From NCBI GenBank assembly GCA_027315255.1, contig DAHUYL010000057.1, positions 1-39,206 on the forward strand: a stretch of DNA of 39,206 bases, given 5' to 3'. This stretch comes from Solirubrobacterales bacterium. GTDB taxonomy: Bacteria; Actinomycetota; Thermoleophilia; Solirubrobacterales; Solirubrobacteraceae. The notes beneath the pieces were generated by a model. The model was not told the DNA's origin. It did not search any database and saw nothing but the letters and a program-made list of their open reading frames with translations. Shown here one piece after another: positions 8,863 through 16,716 of this stretch. Positions within the stretch are counted from its first letter, which is position 1; each line of letters opens with the position of its first letter. Made by a program: the position numbers and the translations under genes.

Positions 8863-8876
8863 GGTGGATTTCCACC
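8863..8876. promoter_or_regulatory. Palindrome just upstream of the PKD gene
   Basis: GGTGGATTTCCACC is GGTGGA/TCCACC separated by 2 nt, ending 1 bp before the GTG start of the minus-strand gene. It could be an operator or a hairpin over the translation start. Confidence 0.35.
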
Positions 8877-8921
8877 GCGCCGCGCAGCCCAAACCCGCGA
8901 CCGATCAGTTTCGACCTAGCC

Positions 8922-8948
8922 CTCAGTCACAATCACGACGTGACTGAG
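8922..8948. promoter_or_regulatory. Operator-like inverted repeat before the MFS gene
   Basis: CTCAGTCAC and GTGACTGAG form a perfect 9-bp inverted repeat separated by 9 nt. The right arm runs into the ribosome site GAGAGG (8946-8951). Spacing and symmetry fit a dimeric TetR/MarR-type repressor site, common for drug exporters, but no regulator gene is adjacent. Confidence 0.55.
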
Positions 8949-8959
8949 AGGACGAACGA

Positions 8960-10456
8960 ATGAGCGAGCGACTGAGCAGCCGAACGCGCTGGCTGGCGCT
9001 GGTGATCCTGTGCGTCGGCGATCTGATGATCGTGGTCGACACGACCGTCGTGAACGTTGCGCTGCCGACGATCCGCGACAGCCTGCACTTCTCGCCGACC
9101 TCGCTGGCCTGGGTCGTGAACGCCTACATGCTGACGTTTGCCGGCTTCCTGCTGCTGGCTGGGCGGTTCGGCGATCTGTTCGGCCATCGGCGCCTGTTCC
9201 TCGGCGGCACCGCGGCGTTCACGATCGCGAGCCTGATCTGCGGCCTGTCGGATTCGCAGGGGATGCTGCTCGCCGCCCGCGCGGTCCAGGGATTGGGCGG
9301 CGCGGTCGTGTCCGCGCTGGCGTTCTCGCTGATCGTCGTGCTGTTCACCGAGCCCGGCGAGCGGGCGAAGGCGATGGGTGTGTTCGGGTTCGTGATGTCG
9401 GGTGGCGGCAGCATCGGCGTGCTGGCCGGCGGCGTGCTGACGGATCTGGTGGGCTGGCACTGGATCTTCCTCGTCAACCTGCCGATCGGGCTGGCGGTGA
9501 CGATCAGCGGCCTGCGGCTGCTCCCTCACCTCGAGACCGGCGCGGCGAGGCAGAGCCTCGACGCGTGGGGAGCGCTGGCGATCACGAGCGCGATGGTGCT
9601 CGCGACGTACGCGATCGTGAACGGCAACAGCGCCGGCTGGCTGTCGCTGCAGACGGTGGGGCTGCTCGCGCTGGCGATCGCGGTCGGCGCGGCGTTCGTC
9701 GCGCGCGAGTCGCGGATCGAGGCGCCGCTGGTGCCGCTCGGCATCTTTCGCCATCGCAACCTGAGCGCCGCCAACATCGTCGGGATCCTGTGGGCGGCGG
9801 CGATGTTCGCCGTGTTCTTCCTGAGCGCGCTCTACCTGCAGCTGGTGCTGCACTACAGCCCGCTCCAGGTCGGGCTGGCGTTCCTGCCCGGCAACCTGAT
9901 CATGATGGCGTTCTCACTCGGCCTGTCGGCCAGGCTCGTGATGCGCTACGGCTTCAGGGCGCCGCTCGCGTTCGGCCTCGGGGTCGCTGCGCTGTCGCTC
10001 CTGTGGTTCGCCCGCGCCCCCGTCCACGGGCGCTTCCTCGTCGACGTGCTGCCGGCGATGGTGCTGATCGGGATCGGCGGCGGGCTCGCGTTCAACCCGG
10101 TGCTGATGGCCTCGATGAGCGACGTCGAGCCGCAGAACTCGGGGCTCGCCTCGGGGATCACGAACACGGCGTTCATGATGGGCGGTGCGCTCGGCCTCGC
10201 GATCCTCGCAAGCGCCGCCGCAGCCCGCACCAACCATCTCACGGCCACGGGACACAGCGTTGCGGCGGCGCTCACCGGCGGCTACCACCTCGCGTTCCTG
10301 ATCGGCGCCGGGCTCGCGATCGCGGCGGCGGCCGTGGGCGTGGCGCTGATCCGCACCCGCGAGCTGCCGGCGACGCACGGCGCCGAGACGCCGGAGGGAG
10401 CGACCGGCCTCGAGCCCGGGCAGGGGCGTGTCGAAGTGACGCTCGAAGTCGGCTGA
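8960..10456 (+). CDS. MFS transporter, DHA2 (EmrB/QacA) type
   Basis: Proton-driven exporter in the cytoplasmic membrane, 498 aa with about 14 hydrophobic spans, the DHA2 layout. Family marks near the N-terminus are the TM1 motif DTTVVNVALPTI (residues about 25-36), WVVNAYMLTFA, GRFGDLFGHRR between TM2 and TM3 (motif A), the TM4 segment RAVQGLGGA and motif C-like GGGSIGVLAGG in TM5. The start at 8960 is supported by GAGAGG 8 nt upstream, one of the few good Shine-Dalgarno sites here. The C-terminal 40 residues are hydrophilic. The substrate, probably a drug or toxic metabolite, cannot be inferred. It appears monocistronic and sits behind an operator-like palindrome. Confidence 0.92.
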   Translation: MSERLSSRTRWLALVILCVGDLMIVVDTTVVNVALPTIRDSLHFSPTSLAWVVNAYMLTFAGFLLLAGRFGDLFGHRRLFLGGTAAFTIASLICGLSDSQGMLLAARAVQGLGGAVVSALAFSLIVVLFTEPGERAKAMGVFGFVMSGGGSIGVLAGGVLTDLVGWHWIFLVNLPIGLAVTISGLRLLPHLETGAARQSLDAWGALAITSAMVLATYAIVNGNSAGWLSLQTVGLLALAIAVGAAFVARESRIEAPLVPLGIFRHRNLSAANIVGILWAAAMFAVFFLSALYLQLVLHYSPLQVGLAFLPGNLIMMAFSLGLSARLVMRYGFRAPLAFGLGVAALSLLWFARAPVHGRFLVDVLPAMVLIGIGGGLAFNPVLMASMSDVEPQNSGLASGITNTAFMMGGALGLAILASAAAARTNHLTATGHSVAAALTGGYHLAFLIGAGLAIAAAAVGVALIRTRELPATHGAETPEGATGLEPGQGRVEVTLEVG

Positions 10457-10491
10457 CAGCGCTTCGTCAGGTTGAGTGCTCGACGCCCATA

Positions 10492-10507
10492 GCCGTGCTC
10501 GCACGGC
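10492..10507 (+). terminator. Hairpin after the MFS gene
   Basis: GCCGTGC-TC-GCACGGC lies 36 bp past the MFS stop. It is a compact stem without a T-run, and a plausible transcript end. Confidence 0.4.
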
Positions 10508-10612
10508 CGGGCGGCAGGCCGCCAGGACCTCGACACTTTGCGCCCCGCGATCGCAGCGTGTGCAGCTGTGGCCTGGCGGCGAAGCTTCGCGACAGCCTGC
10601 CCGGGATGCAGC

Positions 10613-10684
10613 GGGGGTGGCGGCTCAGATCAGCTCACAGGTGGCTGAATCTGCCACCCCCTCGCTCCGACGGGGGGTTGGCAG
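10613..10684 (+). promoter_or_regulatory. Two mutually exclusive hairpins upstream of the rhomboid gene
   Basis: The central GCCACCCCC (10653-10661) can pair perfectly with GGGGGTGGC (10613-10621). As CTGCCACCCCC (10651-10661) it can instead pair with GGGGGTTGGCAG (10673-10684), with one bulge. Such a switch geometry suits a conditional terminator, though no T-run follows. The rest of the 335-bp gap (10457-10791) holds no gene I can support. Confidence 0.4.
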
Positions 10685-10791
10685 CGTTCTCCCCGCGCCG
10701 CGGCGTCGCCAGCCGCTGCCAGCCGCTGCCAGCGCCGCCCGTTCGGCGATTCTTAGCGTTTCCTGCGAGTCGGCGTGCCATCCTTGTGAGG

Positions 10792-11496
10792 ATGAGCACG
10801 GGCGTATCGGCAGCGGCCCCGGGGAAGCCGGTGGCCCCGAGCCAGGGGCGGGGAGTGCGCGGACCGCGTTCGCGCCAGGAGCAGTTCGAGGGCCTGGGGC
10901 TGCTGGTCGCGATCACGGCGGTGATGTGGATCGTCGAGGTGATCAACACGCTCGACTCCAACGGGCTCGACTCCGACGGGATCGTCGCGCGCAACGTCGA
11001 CCGCTTCTGGGGGATCCTGACCTCGCCGTTCATCCACGCGAGCTTCGCGCACCTGACCGACAACACGATCCCGTTCCTGTTCCTCGGGGCGATCGTCGCG
11101 CTGAAAGGCGCCGTGCGGCTGGGGATCGTGACCGCGTTCATCATCGCGATCGGCGGCCTCGGGACGTGGCTGATCGCCCCCGGCGGGACCTCGACGATCG
11201 GCGCCAGCGGGGTCGTGTTCGGCTACGCCGGCTACCTGCTCGCGCGCGGCTTCTTCGACCGCAGCCTGTGGGAGCTGCTCGTCGGGGTGGTCGTCGGCGT
11301 GCTGTGGGGCGGCGCGCTGATCGCGAGCCTGGTGCCGCAGCACGGGATCTCCTGGCAGGCGCATGCATGCGGTGGGGTCGCGGGCGTGCTGGTCGCGTGG
11401 CGGCTCTCGGAGCACGACAAGCGCAGCCGGAATCACCCCCGCCCGCCCACCCCCGGACTCGATCCGACCCACCTGCCCCCGGCCATCCCGCGGTGA
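10792..11496 (+). CDS. Rhomboid-family intramembrane serine protease
   Basis: Predicted membrane-embedded protease of 234 aa that cleaves transmembrane helices of partner proteins. About six spans follow a 30-residue basic, Pro-rich cytoplasmic N-terminus. The catalytic serine is S139 in GASG and the catalytic histidine H191 in SWQAHACGG; H87 and N91 (HLTDN) in an early helix fit the oxyanion-supporting pair. All catalytic residues are present, so it should be active. ATG 10792 was chosen; a GTG two codons upstream is possible, and a GAGG abuts the ATG too closely to be a normal ribosome site. The C-terminal 25 residues are Pro-rich. It precedes trpS by 83 bp but probably has its own promoter. 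Confidence 0.9.
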   Translation: MSTGVSAAAPGKPVAPSQGRGVRGPRSRQEQFEGLGLLVAITAVMWIVEVINTLDSNGLDSDGIVARNVDRFWGILTSPFIHASFAHLTDNTIPFLFLGAIVALKGAVRLGIVTAFIIAIGGLGTWLIAPGGTSTIGASGVVFGYAGYLLARGFFDRSLWELLVGVVVGVLWGGALIASLVPQHGISWQAHACGGVAGVLVAWRLSEHDKRSRNHPRPPTPGLDPTHLPPAIPR

Positions 11497-11563
11497 CGCC
11501 CGTACCCACGGACCTCTACTAGTTTCCGGGCGGTCCACGCTGCCCGCCGTCCCCGGCGCCCGC

Positions 11564-11569
11564 TAGCCT
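11564..11569 (+). promoter_or_regulatory. -10-like TAGCCT of trpS
   Basis: TAGCCT ends 10 nt before the trpS ATG, and no Shine-Dalgarno is present. The same hexamer at the same spacing precedes scpA, so a very short leader is likely. Confidence 0.5.
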
Positions 11570-11579
11570 CAACCGTCCG

Positions 11580-12575
11580 ATGCGAATCTTCTCGGGCATC
11601 CAGCCGACCGGGCGCAAGCACCTCGGCAACTACATCGGCGCGCTCGTGCAGTACGTCGCCTTCCAGGACCGCGGCGAGGCGCTGTACTGCAACGTCGACC
11701 TGCACGCGACGACGGTCGCCTACGACCCGGCGGCGCTGCGGGCATCGGGCTACGACATGGTCGCGGTGTGGCTGGCCGCCGGGCTCGACCCCGACCGCTG
11801 CATCCTGTTCCGCCAGAGCGACGTGCACGAGCACACGGAGCTGACGTGGCTGCTGTCGAGCGTCTGCGCGTACGGCGACCTGCAGCGGATGCACCAGTTC
11901 AAGGACAAGTCGGCGCAGCAGCGCGAGCTCGTGTCCGCAGGCCTGTTCACCTACCCGGTGCTGATGGCCGCCGACGTGCTCGCCTACCGCGCGGACACGG
12001 TTCCGGTGGGCGAAGACCAGCGCCAGCACGTCGAGCTGATGCGGGACGTGGCCGAGCGCTTCAACGGCCGCTTCGGCGAGACGCTGGTGGTGCCCGAGGG
12101 CGTCTACCCCACAGTCGGAGCGCGGATCATGGACCTCCAGGACCCCGAGCGCAAGATGTCGACCACAGGCGCCAGCGAGCTCGGGACGATCTACGTGCTC
12201 GACGAGCCCGATCAGATCGTCCGCAAGGTGCGCTCCGCGGTGACCGACTCGGGCCGCGAAGTGGTCCGCGGCCCGGGCAAGGCGGGGATCGCGAACCTGC
12301 TCGAGATCCTCGCGGCGGCGCGAGGCACCTCGGTCGAGCAGCTCGAGCGAGAGTTCGAGGGCACCGGCTACGGCGCCTTCAAGTCGGTGGTCGCCGATGC
12401 GATCGTCGCCTACGTTGCGCCGGTTCGCGAGCGCTACCACGAGCTGCGCCGTGACGAGGCCGAACTCGAGCGGATCATGGCCGACGGTGCGGACAGGGCT
12501 CGCGCGATCGCGTCCGAGACGCTCCGCGACGTGCGGTCCGTGATGGGTGTTGGCCCAGTCCGGGTGGCCCGGTAG
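11580..12575 (+). CDS. trpS: Tryptophanyl-tRNA synthetase
   Basis: Class I aminoacyl-tRNA synthetase charging tRNA-Trp, 331 aa, the normal length for bacterial TrpRS. The nucleotide-binding HIGH-type motif is PTGRKHLGN at residues 9-17. The second signature is KMSTT at 192-196 instead of KMSKS; I recall this variant from other actinobacterial TrpRS. The Rossmann core contains CNVDLHA (37-43) and GEDQRQHVELMRD (144-156), as expected. The start is the first possible codon after a TAGCCT box. The stop codon overlaps the TAGCCT box of scpA, so the two genes are packed but separately promoted. Confidence 0.96.
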   Translation: MRIFSGIQPTGRKHLGNYIGALVQYVAFQDRGEALYCNVDLHATTVAYDPAALRASGYDMVAVWLAAGLDPDRCILFRQSDVHEHTELTWLLSSVCAYGDLQRMHQFKDKSAQQRELVSAGLFTYPVLMAADVLAYRADTVPVGEDQRQHVELMRDVAERFNGRFGETLVVPEGVYPTVGARIMDLQDPERKMSTTGASELGTIYVLDEPDQIVRKVRSAVTDSGREVVRGPGKAGIANLLEILAAARGTSVEQLEREFEGTGYGAFKSVVADAIVAYVAPVRERYHELRRDEAELERIMADGADRARAIASETLRDVRSVMGVGPVRVAR

Positions 12576-12578
12576 CCT
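12573..12578 (+). promoter_or_regulatory. -10-like TAGCCT of scpA
   Basis: TAGCCT starts on the trpS stop codon TAG and ends 10 nt before ATG 12589. Hexamer and spacing are identical to those of trpS. Confidence 0.5.
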
Positions 12579-12588
12579 CTCCCAGGCG

Positions 12589-13371
12589 ATGTCAACGCAT
12601 GCCCGGCATCGGCAGTTGCGACTGGTCGATCTCGAGCTCGACCTCGACGTGTTCGCCGGTCCGTTCGACCTGCTGCTGACGCTGATCCTGCGCGAGGAGG
12701 TGGACCTGCTCGAGGTCGACCTCGCGGAGATCGTGATCTCCTACATCGACCACCTCGATGCGCGCGGCGAGCTCGACCTCGAGGCGGCGACCGAGTTCCT
12801 GGTGCTGATCGCGGCGCTGCTCGAGCTGAAGTCACGGCTGATGCTGCCGGGCGAGGAGCTCGAGGAGCTCGAGCTCGATCCGGGCGAAGCCGCGGCGGAG
12901 CTGCTCGCGCGCCTGCTCGACGCCCACCGCTACCGCCAGGCGGCCGAGTACCTGACCGGCCGGCTGCGCGACCAGGAGGGGTACCGCTTCCGGCAGGCCC
13001 CGCTGCCCGAGGCGCTGCGCCGGGCGACGCTTCCGGCCGCGGTGGCGGTATACGACCCGGCGCGGCTGGCACGGGCGCTCGGGGAGCTGCTCAAGCCTCC
13101 GCCCCAAGTCGACATCCGCCACATTCCGGTGCCGCGGGTGTCGGTCGCGGAGCGGCTCGCCCACCTGCGAGCGCTGCTGCGCCGGGGGACGTTCCAGTTC
13201 GATGCAGCGGTCGTCGATGCTGACCGGGTGACGGTCGCGGTGACGCTGTTCGCGCTGCTCGAGCTCTACAAGCAGGGCGAGCTGACATGGCGCCAGGACG
13301 AGTGCTTCGGGGAGATCCGCGTGGAGCCCCGGCTGCGGGCGGTGGGCGAACCGCTCCGACGGATCGCCTGA
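12589..13371 (+). CDS. scpA: Segregation and condensation protein A (kleisin)
   Basis: Kleisin subunit bridging the two heads of the SMC dimer in the bacterial condensin that organises and segregates the chromosome; 260 aa. The family N-terminal segment VFAGPFDLLLTLILREEVDLLEVDLAEI is recognisable (read as VFAGPFDLLL then REEVDLLEVDLAEI, about residues 20-46). It is followed by the Glu/Leu-rich helical region (EFLVLIAALLELKSRLML) and a C-terminal winged helix (VTVAVTLFALLELYKQGEL). The start at 12589 follows the TAGCCT box; an earlier in-frame codon would overlap trpS. scpB follows after 24 bp, the usual pairing. Confidence 0.95.
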   Translation: MSTHARHRQLRLVDLELDLDVFAGPFDLLLTLILREEVDLLEVDLAEIVISYIDHLDARGELDLEAATEFLVLIAALLELKSRLMLPGEELEELELDPGEAAAELLARLLDAHRYRQAAEYLTGRLRDQEGYRFRQAPLPEALRRATLPAAVAVYDPARLARALGELLKPPPQVDIRHIPVPRVSVAERLAHLRALLRRGTFQFDAAVVDADRVTVAVTLFALLELYKQGELTWRQDECFGEIRVEPRLRAVGEPLRRIA

Positions 13372-13395
13372 GGTGTTACACCGGATGATGTCGTC

Positions 13396-14013
13396 TTGCA
13401 CGCAGGTTTGGTGAGGGTGGTCGGGGCGGACGAGCTCGCGAGGAGCGTCGAGGCGCTGCTGTTCCTGTCCGCCGACCCCGTTGGCGCAGACGCGCTGGCC
13501 GAGGCGTGCGAGGTCGAGCCCGCCGAGGTGACGGCGGTGCTCGAGACGCTGCGCGACGGATACGAGCGCGACGGCCGCGGGCTCGTGCTGCGAGAGCTCG
13601 CGGGCGGCTGGTCGCTGTCCTCGCATCCCGATGCCGAGCCGGCGGCGAGGCGGCTGCTGGCGCGGCCACGGACGCCGCCGCTGACCGCGGCGCAGGCCGA
13701 GACGCTCGCGATCATCGCTTACCTGCAACCGGTGTCGCGACCGGAGATCGCGCGGATCCGCGGCGTCGGTGCCGAGTCGGCCGCAGCGTCGCTGCTCGAG
13801 CGCGGGCTGATCGAGGAGGGCGGACGCTCGCAGTTCGGAGCGGTCCTGTACCGCACGACCGACCTGTTCCTGCGCCTGTTCGGCCTGGGCTCGCTCGGCG
13901 AGCTGCCCGACGCGCGGGCGTTCGATCCATCGCCGGAGCTCGAGGAGGAGCTGCGCGAGCGGCTCCTGCGGGCCGGCGAGCTGCGGGCCGGGGTCGCGCC
14001 CGCCGAGCCGTGA
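13396..14013 (+). CDS. scpB: Segregation and condensation protein B
   Basis: Partner of ScpA in the SMC condensin complex: a dimer of tandem winged-helix domains that clamps the kleisin; 205 aa from TTG 13396. Diagnostic stretches are SVEALLFLSADPV near the N-terminus, then TPPLTAAQAETLAIIAYLQP and VSRPEIARIRGVGAESAA, and the late YRTTDLFLRLFGL. GTG 13411 (MRVVGADEL...) is an equally plausible start, and neither has a good ribosome site. The stop overlaps the GTG of the next gene (GTGA), so a secreted glycosidase is translationally coupled to a chromosome-segregation gene. Confidence 0.93.
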   Translation: MHAGLVRVVGADELARSVEALLFLSADPVGADALAEACEVEPAEVTAVLETLRDGYERDGRGLVLRELAGGWSLSSHPDAEPAARRLLARPRTPPLTAAQAETLAIIAYLQPVSRPEIARIRGVGAESAAASLLERGLIEEGGRSQFGAVLYRTTDLFLRLFGLGSLGELPDARAFDPSPELEEELRERLLRAGELRAGVAPAEP

Positions 14014-15539
14014 GCGCACGGGGTCGGTGCCGCCGCGGGCTCGCGGCGGCCACGGCTGCTTGGGTGGCACTCAGCGGAGTCGCGGTACTCGGAGCAGCAG
14101 ACCCGGCCGTCGCCCTGGGGGCAGGCGGCGGGGTGGCGCCGGCGCAGGCCCCCGCCTCTCCGACGACCGTGTCCGTCGTCCAGAGCAACCCTGCCGCCAA
14201 CAGCTGGCTCCAGCCCCAGCCGGACCTGACCCTGCAGGCGGGCGCGCCGCCGGCCGGCTTGCCGGTGATCACGGTCAACGACGCGAGCGTGTTCCAGACG
14301 GTCCAGGGGTTCGGCGGCTCGATGACCGACAGCTCGGCGTGGCTGATCGAGCACTACCTCTCGCCGACGGCCCGCGCGGCGCTGATGTCGGAGCTGTTCG
14401 GCCCCACAGGGCTCCGGCTCGACTTCGTGCGGGTGCCGATCGGAGCGTCGGACTTCACCGCCACCGGCGTTCCCTACACGTACGACGATCTGCCGCCGGG
14501 CCAGACCGACCCGACGCTCCAGCACTTCTCGATCGCGCACGACCAGGCCTACATCGTGCCTGCGCTCAAGCAGGTCCTGCAGACCAACCCCAACGTGCAG
14601 CTGATGGCCAGCGCGTGGACCGCGCCCGCCTGGATGAAGGGCAACGACTCGCTCTCGAACGTCCGCAACACGGGCACGCTGATCGGGCGGTTCTACGGCA
14701 CGTTCGCGCAGTACATCGTGAAGTTCCTGCAGGCGTACGCCGCCTTGGGTGTGCCGATCGGCGCGATCACCCCGATGAACGAGCCGGGCAATCCGACGCC
14801 TTACCCCGGGATGAACATGTCGGCGATCGCGCTCGGGAACTGGACGGTCCGGTTCCTGGCGCCGGCGCTGCACGCCGCCCACCTGACGACGCAGATCTAC
14901 GGGCTCGACTTCGGCTGGGGCTCGGCGGCGATCGCCCACCAGCTCGCGGCCGGCGAGACGCCGGAGTTCAGCGGCGTCGCATGGCACTGCTACTACGGCA
15001 GCCCGGACGTGATGGCGACGCTGCACGTCGAGCTGCCGAGCGAAACCGAGATCGTCGACGAGTGCGCGCCGGGGATCACGCCGTTCTCGACGACCGAGAT
15101 CGTGATCAGCTCGCTGCGCAACTGGGCCAGCACGGTCGCTGTGTGGAACCTGGCGCTCGACCCCGCAGGGGGTCCGGTGCAGCAGCCGAACCGAGGCTGC
15201 CCCGGGTGCTTCGGGCTCGTGACGGTCGTGCCCAAGCTCGGCCAGGTGTGGCCGTCGAAGGACTTCTACGAGCTCGGGCAGGCGAGCACCGCGATCGAGC
15301 CGGGGGCGCACGTCGTCGCCTCGAACAACTTCGTCACCTACGACTACCTGAAGCCCGGGATCGACTTCATCAGCCCGAACATCGATGACGTCGCGGCAGT
15401 CAACCCCGACGGCTCGCGCGTCCTGCTGGCGTTCAACAACGGGCCGGCGGCCGCGGGCTTCGCCGTCGCCTGGCACGGGCAGTACTTCACCTACACGCTT
15501 GCGCCGGGGGCGACGGTCACGTTCGAGTGGGACCGCTGA
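14010..15539 (+). CDS. Secreted GH30-family glycoside hydrolase
   Basis: Predicted exported retaining beta-glycosidase (glucosylceramidase-like clan), 509 aa from GTG 14010. The first ~35 residues are a signal peptide (CRRGLAAATAAWVALSGVAV, then Ala-rich). The TIM-barrel begins with the family motif QGFGGSMTDSSAWLI. The acid/base glutamate is E258 in TPMNEPGNP and the likely nucleophile is E351 in IVDEC. A C-terminal beta-sandwich (VLLAFNNGPAAAGFAV ... YTLAPGATVTFEW) completes the GH30 architecture. Substrates in this family include beta-glucosides, beta-1,6-glucans and xylans; none can be chosen. Its GTGA overlap with scpB and a 23-bp tail-to-tail overlap with rlmN mark it as an odd insertion. 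Confidence 0.9.
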   Translation: MSARGRCRRGLAAATAAWVALSGVAVLGAADPAVALGAGGGVAPAQAPASPTTVSVVQSNPAANSWLQPQPDLTLQAGAPPAGLPVITVNDASVFQTVQGFGGSMTDSSAWLIEHYLSPTARAALMSELFGPTGLRLDFVRVPIGASDFTATGVPYTYDDLPPGQTDPTLQHFSIAHDQAYIVPALKQVLQTNPNVQLMASAWTAPAWMKGNDSLSNVRNTGTLIGRFYGTFAQYIVKFLQAYAALGVPIGAITPMNEPGNPTPYPGMNMSAIALGNWTVRFLAPALHAAHLTTQIYGLDFGWGSAAIAHQLAAGETPEFSGVAWHCYYGSPDVMATLHVELPSETEIVDECAPGITPFSTTEIVISSLRNWASTVAVWNLALDPAGGPVQQPNRGCPGCFGLVTVVPKLGQVWPSKDFYELGQASTAIEPGAHVVASNNFVTYDYLKPGIDFISPNIDDVAAVNPDGSRVLLAFNNGPAAAGFAVAWHGQYFTYTLAPGATVTFEWDR

Positions 15540-16632
15540 GCGCGACCGGTGCGCTGGAGCGTGGGCGCCGCGCCTTGCCCGGTCGGGGATCGGCGCCGCG
15601 GGCGGCCAGCTGCCCGCAGGCGGCGGCGATCTCGCGGCCGCGAGTCAGCCTGACGGTCGCCCCCACGCCCCGTCGCTCGAGCTCGGCGCGGAACGCGTCG
15701 ATCGCCTTCGGGCTCGAGCCGCTGAACGGGCCGGCGAGGCCGCCGTTCGCGGTCGCCGACGGTCCCGCCGGCGAGCCGGCGCCGAGGCCGGGCTCGATCG
15801 GGTTGTACGGGATCAGGTTGACCTTGAAGATCCTCGGATCGAGCAGGCGGGCGAGGGCGGTCGCCTGCGGGACCGCGTCGTTGACGCCGGCGAGCATCAC
15901 GTACTCGACGAACACCATCCGCCGCTTTCGCTCGTAGAACGCGCGGCAGGCGGCGAGCACCGCGTGCAGCGGGAAGCGGTCGTTGACGGGCATCAGCTGC
16001 GAGCGCAAGGCCTCGTCGGCGGCGTGCAGCGACAGCGCGAGGCGCAGCGGCAGTGGCTGCTCTGCGAGCCGCGCGATCCCGGGGATCCAGCCGACGGTCG
16101 ACACCCCCGTGCGCCGGTGGCCGATCCCGATATCGGGCAGCCGCCGGCAGGCGGCGACCACCTGGTCGAGGTTCATCAAGGGCTCGCCCATGCCCATGAA
16201 CACGGCATGGTCGACGGCTTCGGAACGGCGGAAGTGCAGGGCCTGGTCGAGGATCTCCCAAGCGGTCAGGTTGCGGCCGAACCGCATCTGGCCGGTCGCG
16301 CAGAACGCACACGTCAGCGGGCAGCCGGACTGCGAGGACAGGCACAGCGACCGCCGCCCGTCCCGATAGCGCATCAAGACCGCCTCGAGCGGGCGACCGT
16401 CGCGGGTGCGCAGCAGCGCCTTGATCGTGCCGTCGCGGGCGTGGGCCTCGCGCTCGAGCTCGAACGTGGAGAACGGCACCTGCTCGGCGAGCGCGTCGCG
16501 CAGCGCGAGCGGCAGGTCGGTCATCGCCTCGTACGAGGCGGCGCCGCGTGCGGCCCAGCGCCACACCTGCTTGGTGCGGTACGGGGGCTCGCCCAGCTCG
16601 GCGACGGTCCGGGCTACGAGGTCGAGATCCAT
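15517..16632 (-). CDS. rlmN: 23S rRNA/tRNA adenine C2-methyltransferase, radical SAM
   Basis: Dual-specificity radical SAM enzyme that methylates C2 of A2503 in 23S rRNA and A37 in some tRNAs; 371 aa. The iron-sulfur CxxxCxxC is at C104, C108 and C111 (CPLTCAFC). FMGMGEPLMNLDQV is the SAM-binding GGEP-like segment, followed by STVGWIPGI and LALSLHAADEALRSQLMPVN. The late RGREIAAACGQL carries the resolving cysteine. The N-terminus RTKQVWRWAARG fits the accessory helical domain. All catalytic residues are present. A ~25-residue Arg/Pro-rich tail runs across the end of the GH30 gene on the other strand. Confidence 0.95.
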   Translation of the reverse strand: MDLDLVARTVAELGEPPYRTKQVWRWAARGAASYEAMTDLPLALRDALAEQVPFSTFELEREAHARDGTIKALLRTRDGRPLEAVLMRYRDGRRSLCLSSQSGCPLTCAFCATGQMRFGRNLTAWEILDQALHFRRSEAVDHAVFMGMGEPLMNLDQVVAACRRLPDIGIGHRRTGVSTVGWIPGIARLAEQPLPLRLALSLHAADEALRSQLMPVNDRFPLHAVLAACRAFYERKRRMVFVEYVMLAGVNDAVPQATALARLLDPRIFKVNLIPYNPIEPGLGAGSPAGPSATANGGLAGPFSGSSPKAIDAFRAELERRGVGATVRLTRGREIAAACGQLAARGADPRPGKARRPRSSAPVALSGPTRT

Positions 16633-16672
16633 CCGGCCTGTAATGGTGGCAGCCGAACCCGCGCCGGTTGCT

Positions 16673-16711
16673 CAAACTGGTGGTTCATGCAGCAGCGAGA
16701 CACCGAGGAGG
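16673..16711 (+). promoter_or_regulatory. Possible -10 and ribosome site of mmsA
   Basis: CAAACT (16673-16678) is -10-like. GAGGAGG (16705-16711) lies 5 nt before ATG 16717 and decides that start over ATG 16687. The 84-bp gap to rlmN is divergent. Confidence 0.45.
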
Positions 16712-16716
16712 CGCAG

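Noticed and set aside
10579..10590. GCGAAGCTTCGC palindrome as an operator
   Set aside because: A 12-bp palindrome alone in a GC-rich gap, with no promoter elements around it, is weak evidence.
11497..11579. T-box or Trp leader before trpS
   Set aside because: The gap is 83 bp, contains no T-box sequence or Trp codon cluster, and the likely transcript starts next to the ATG.
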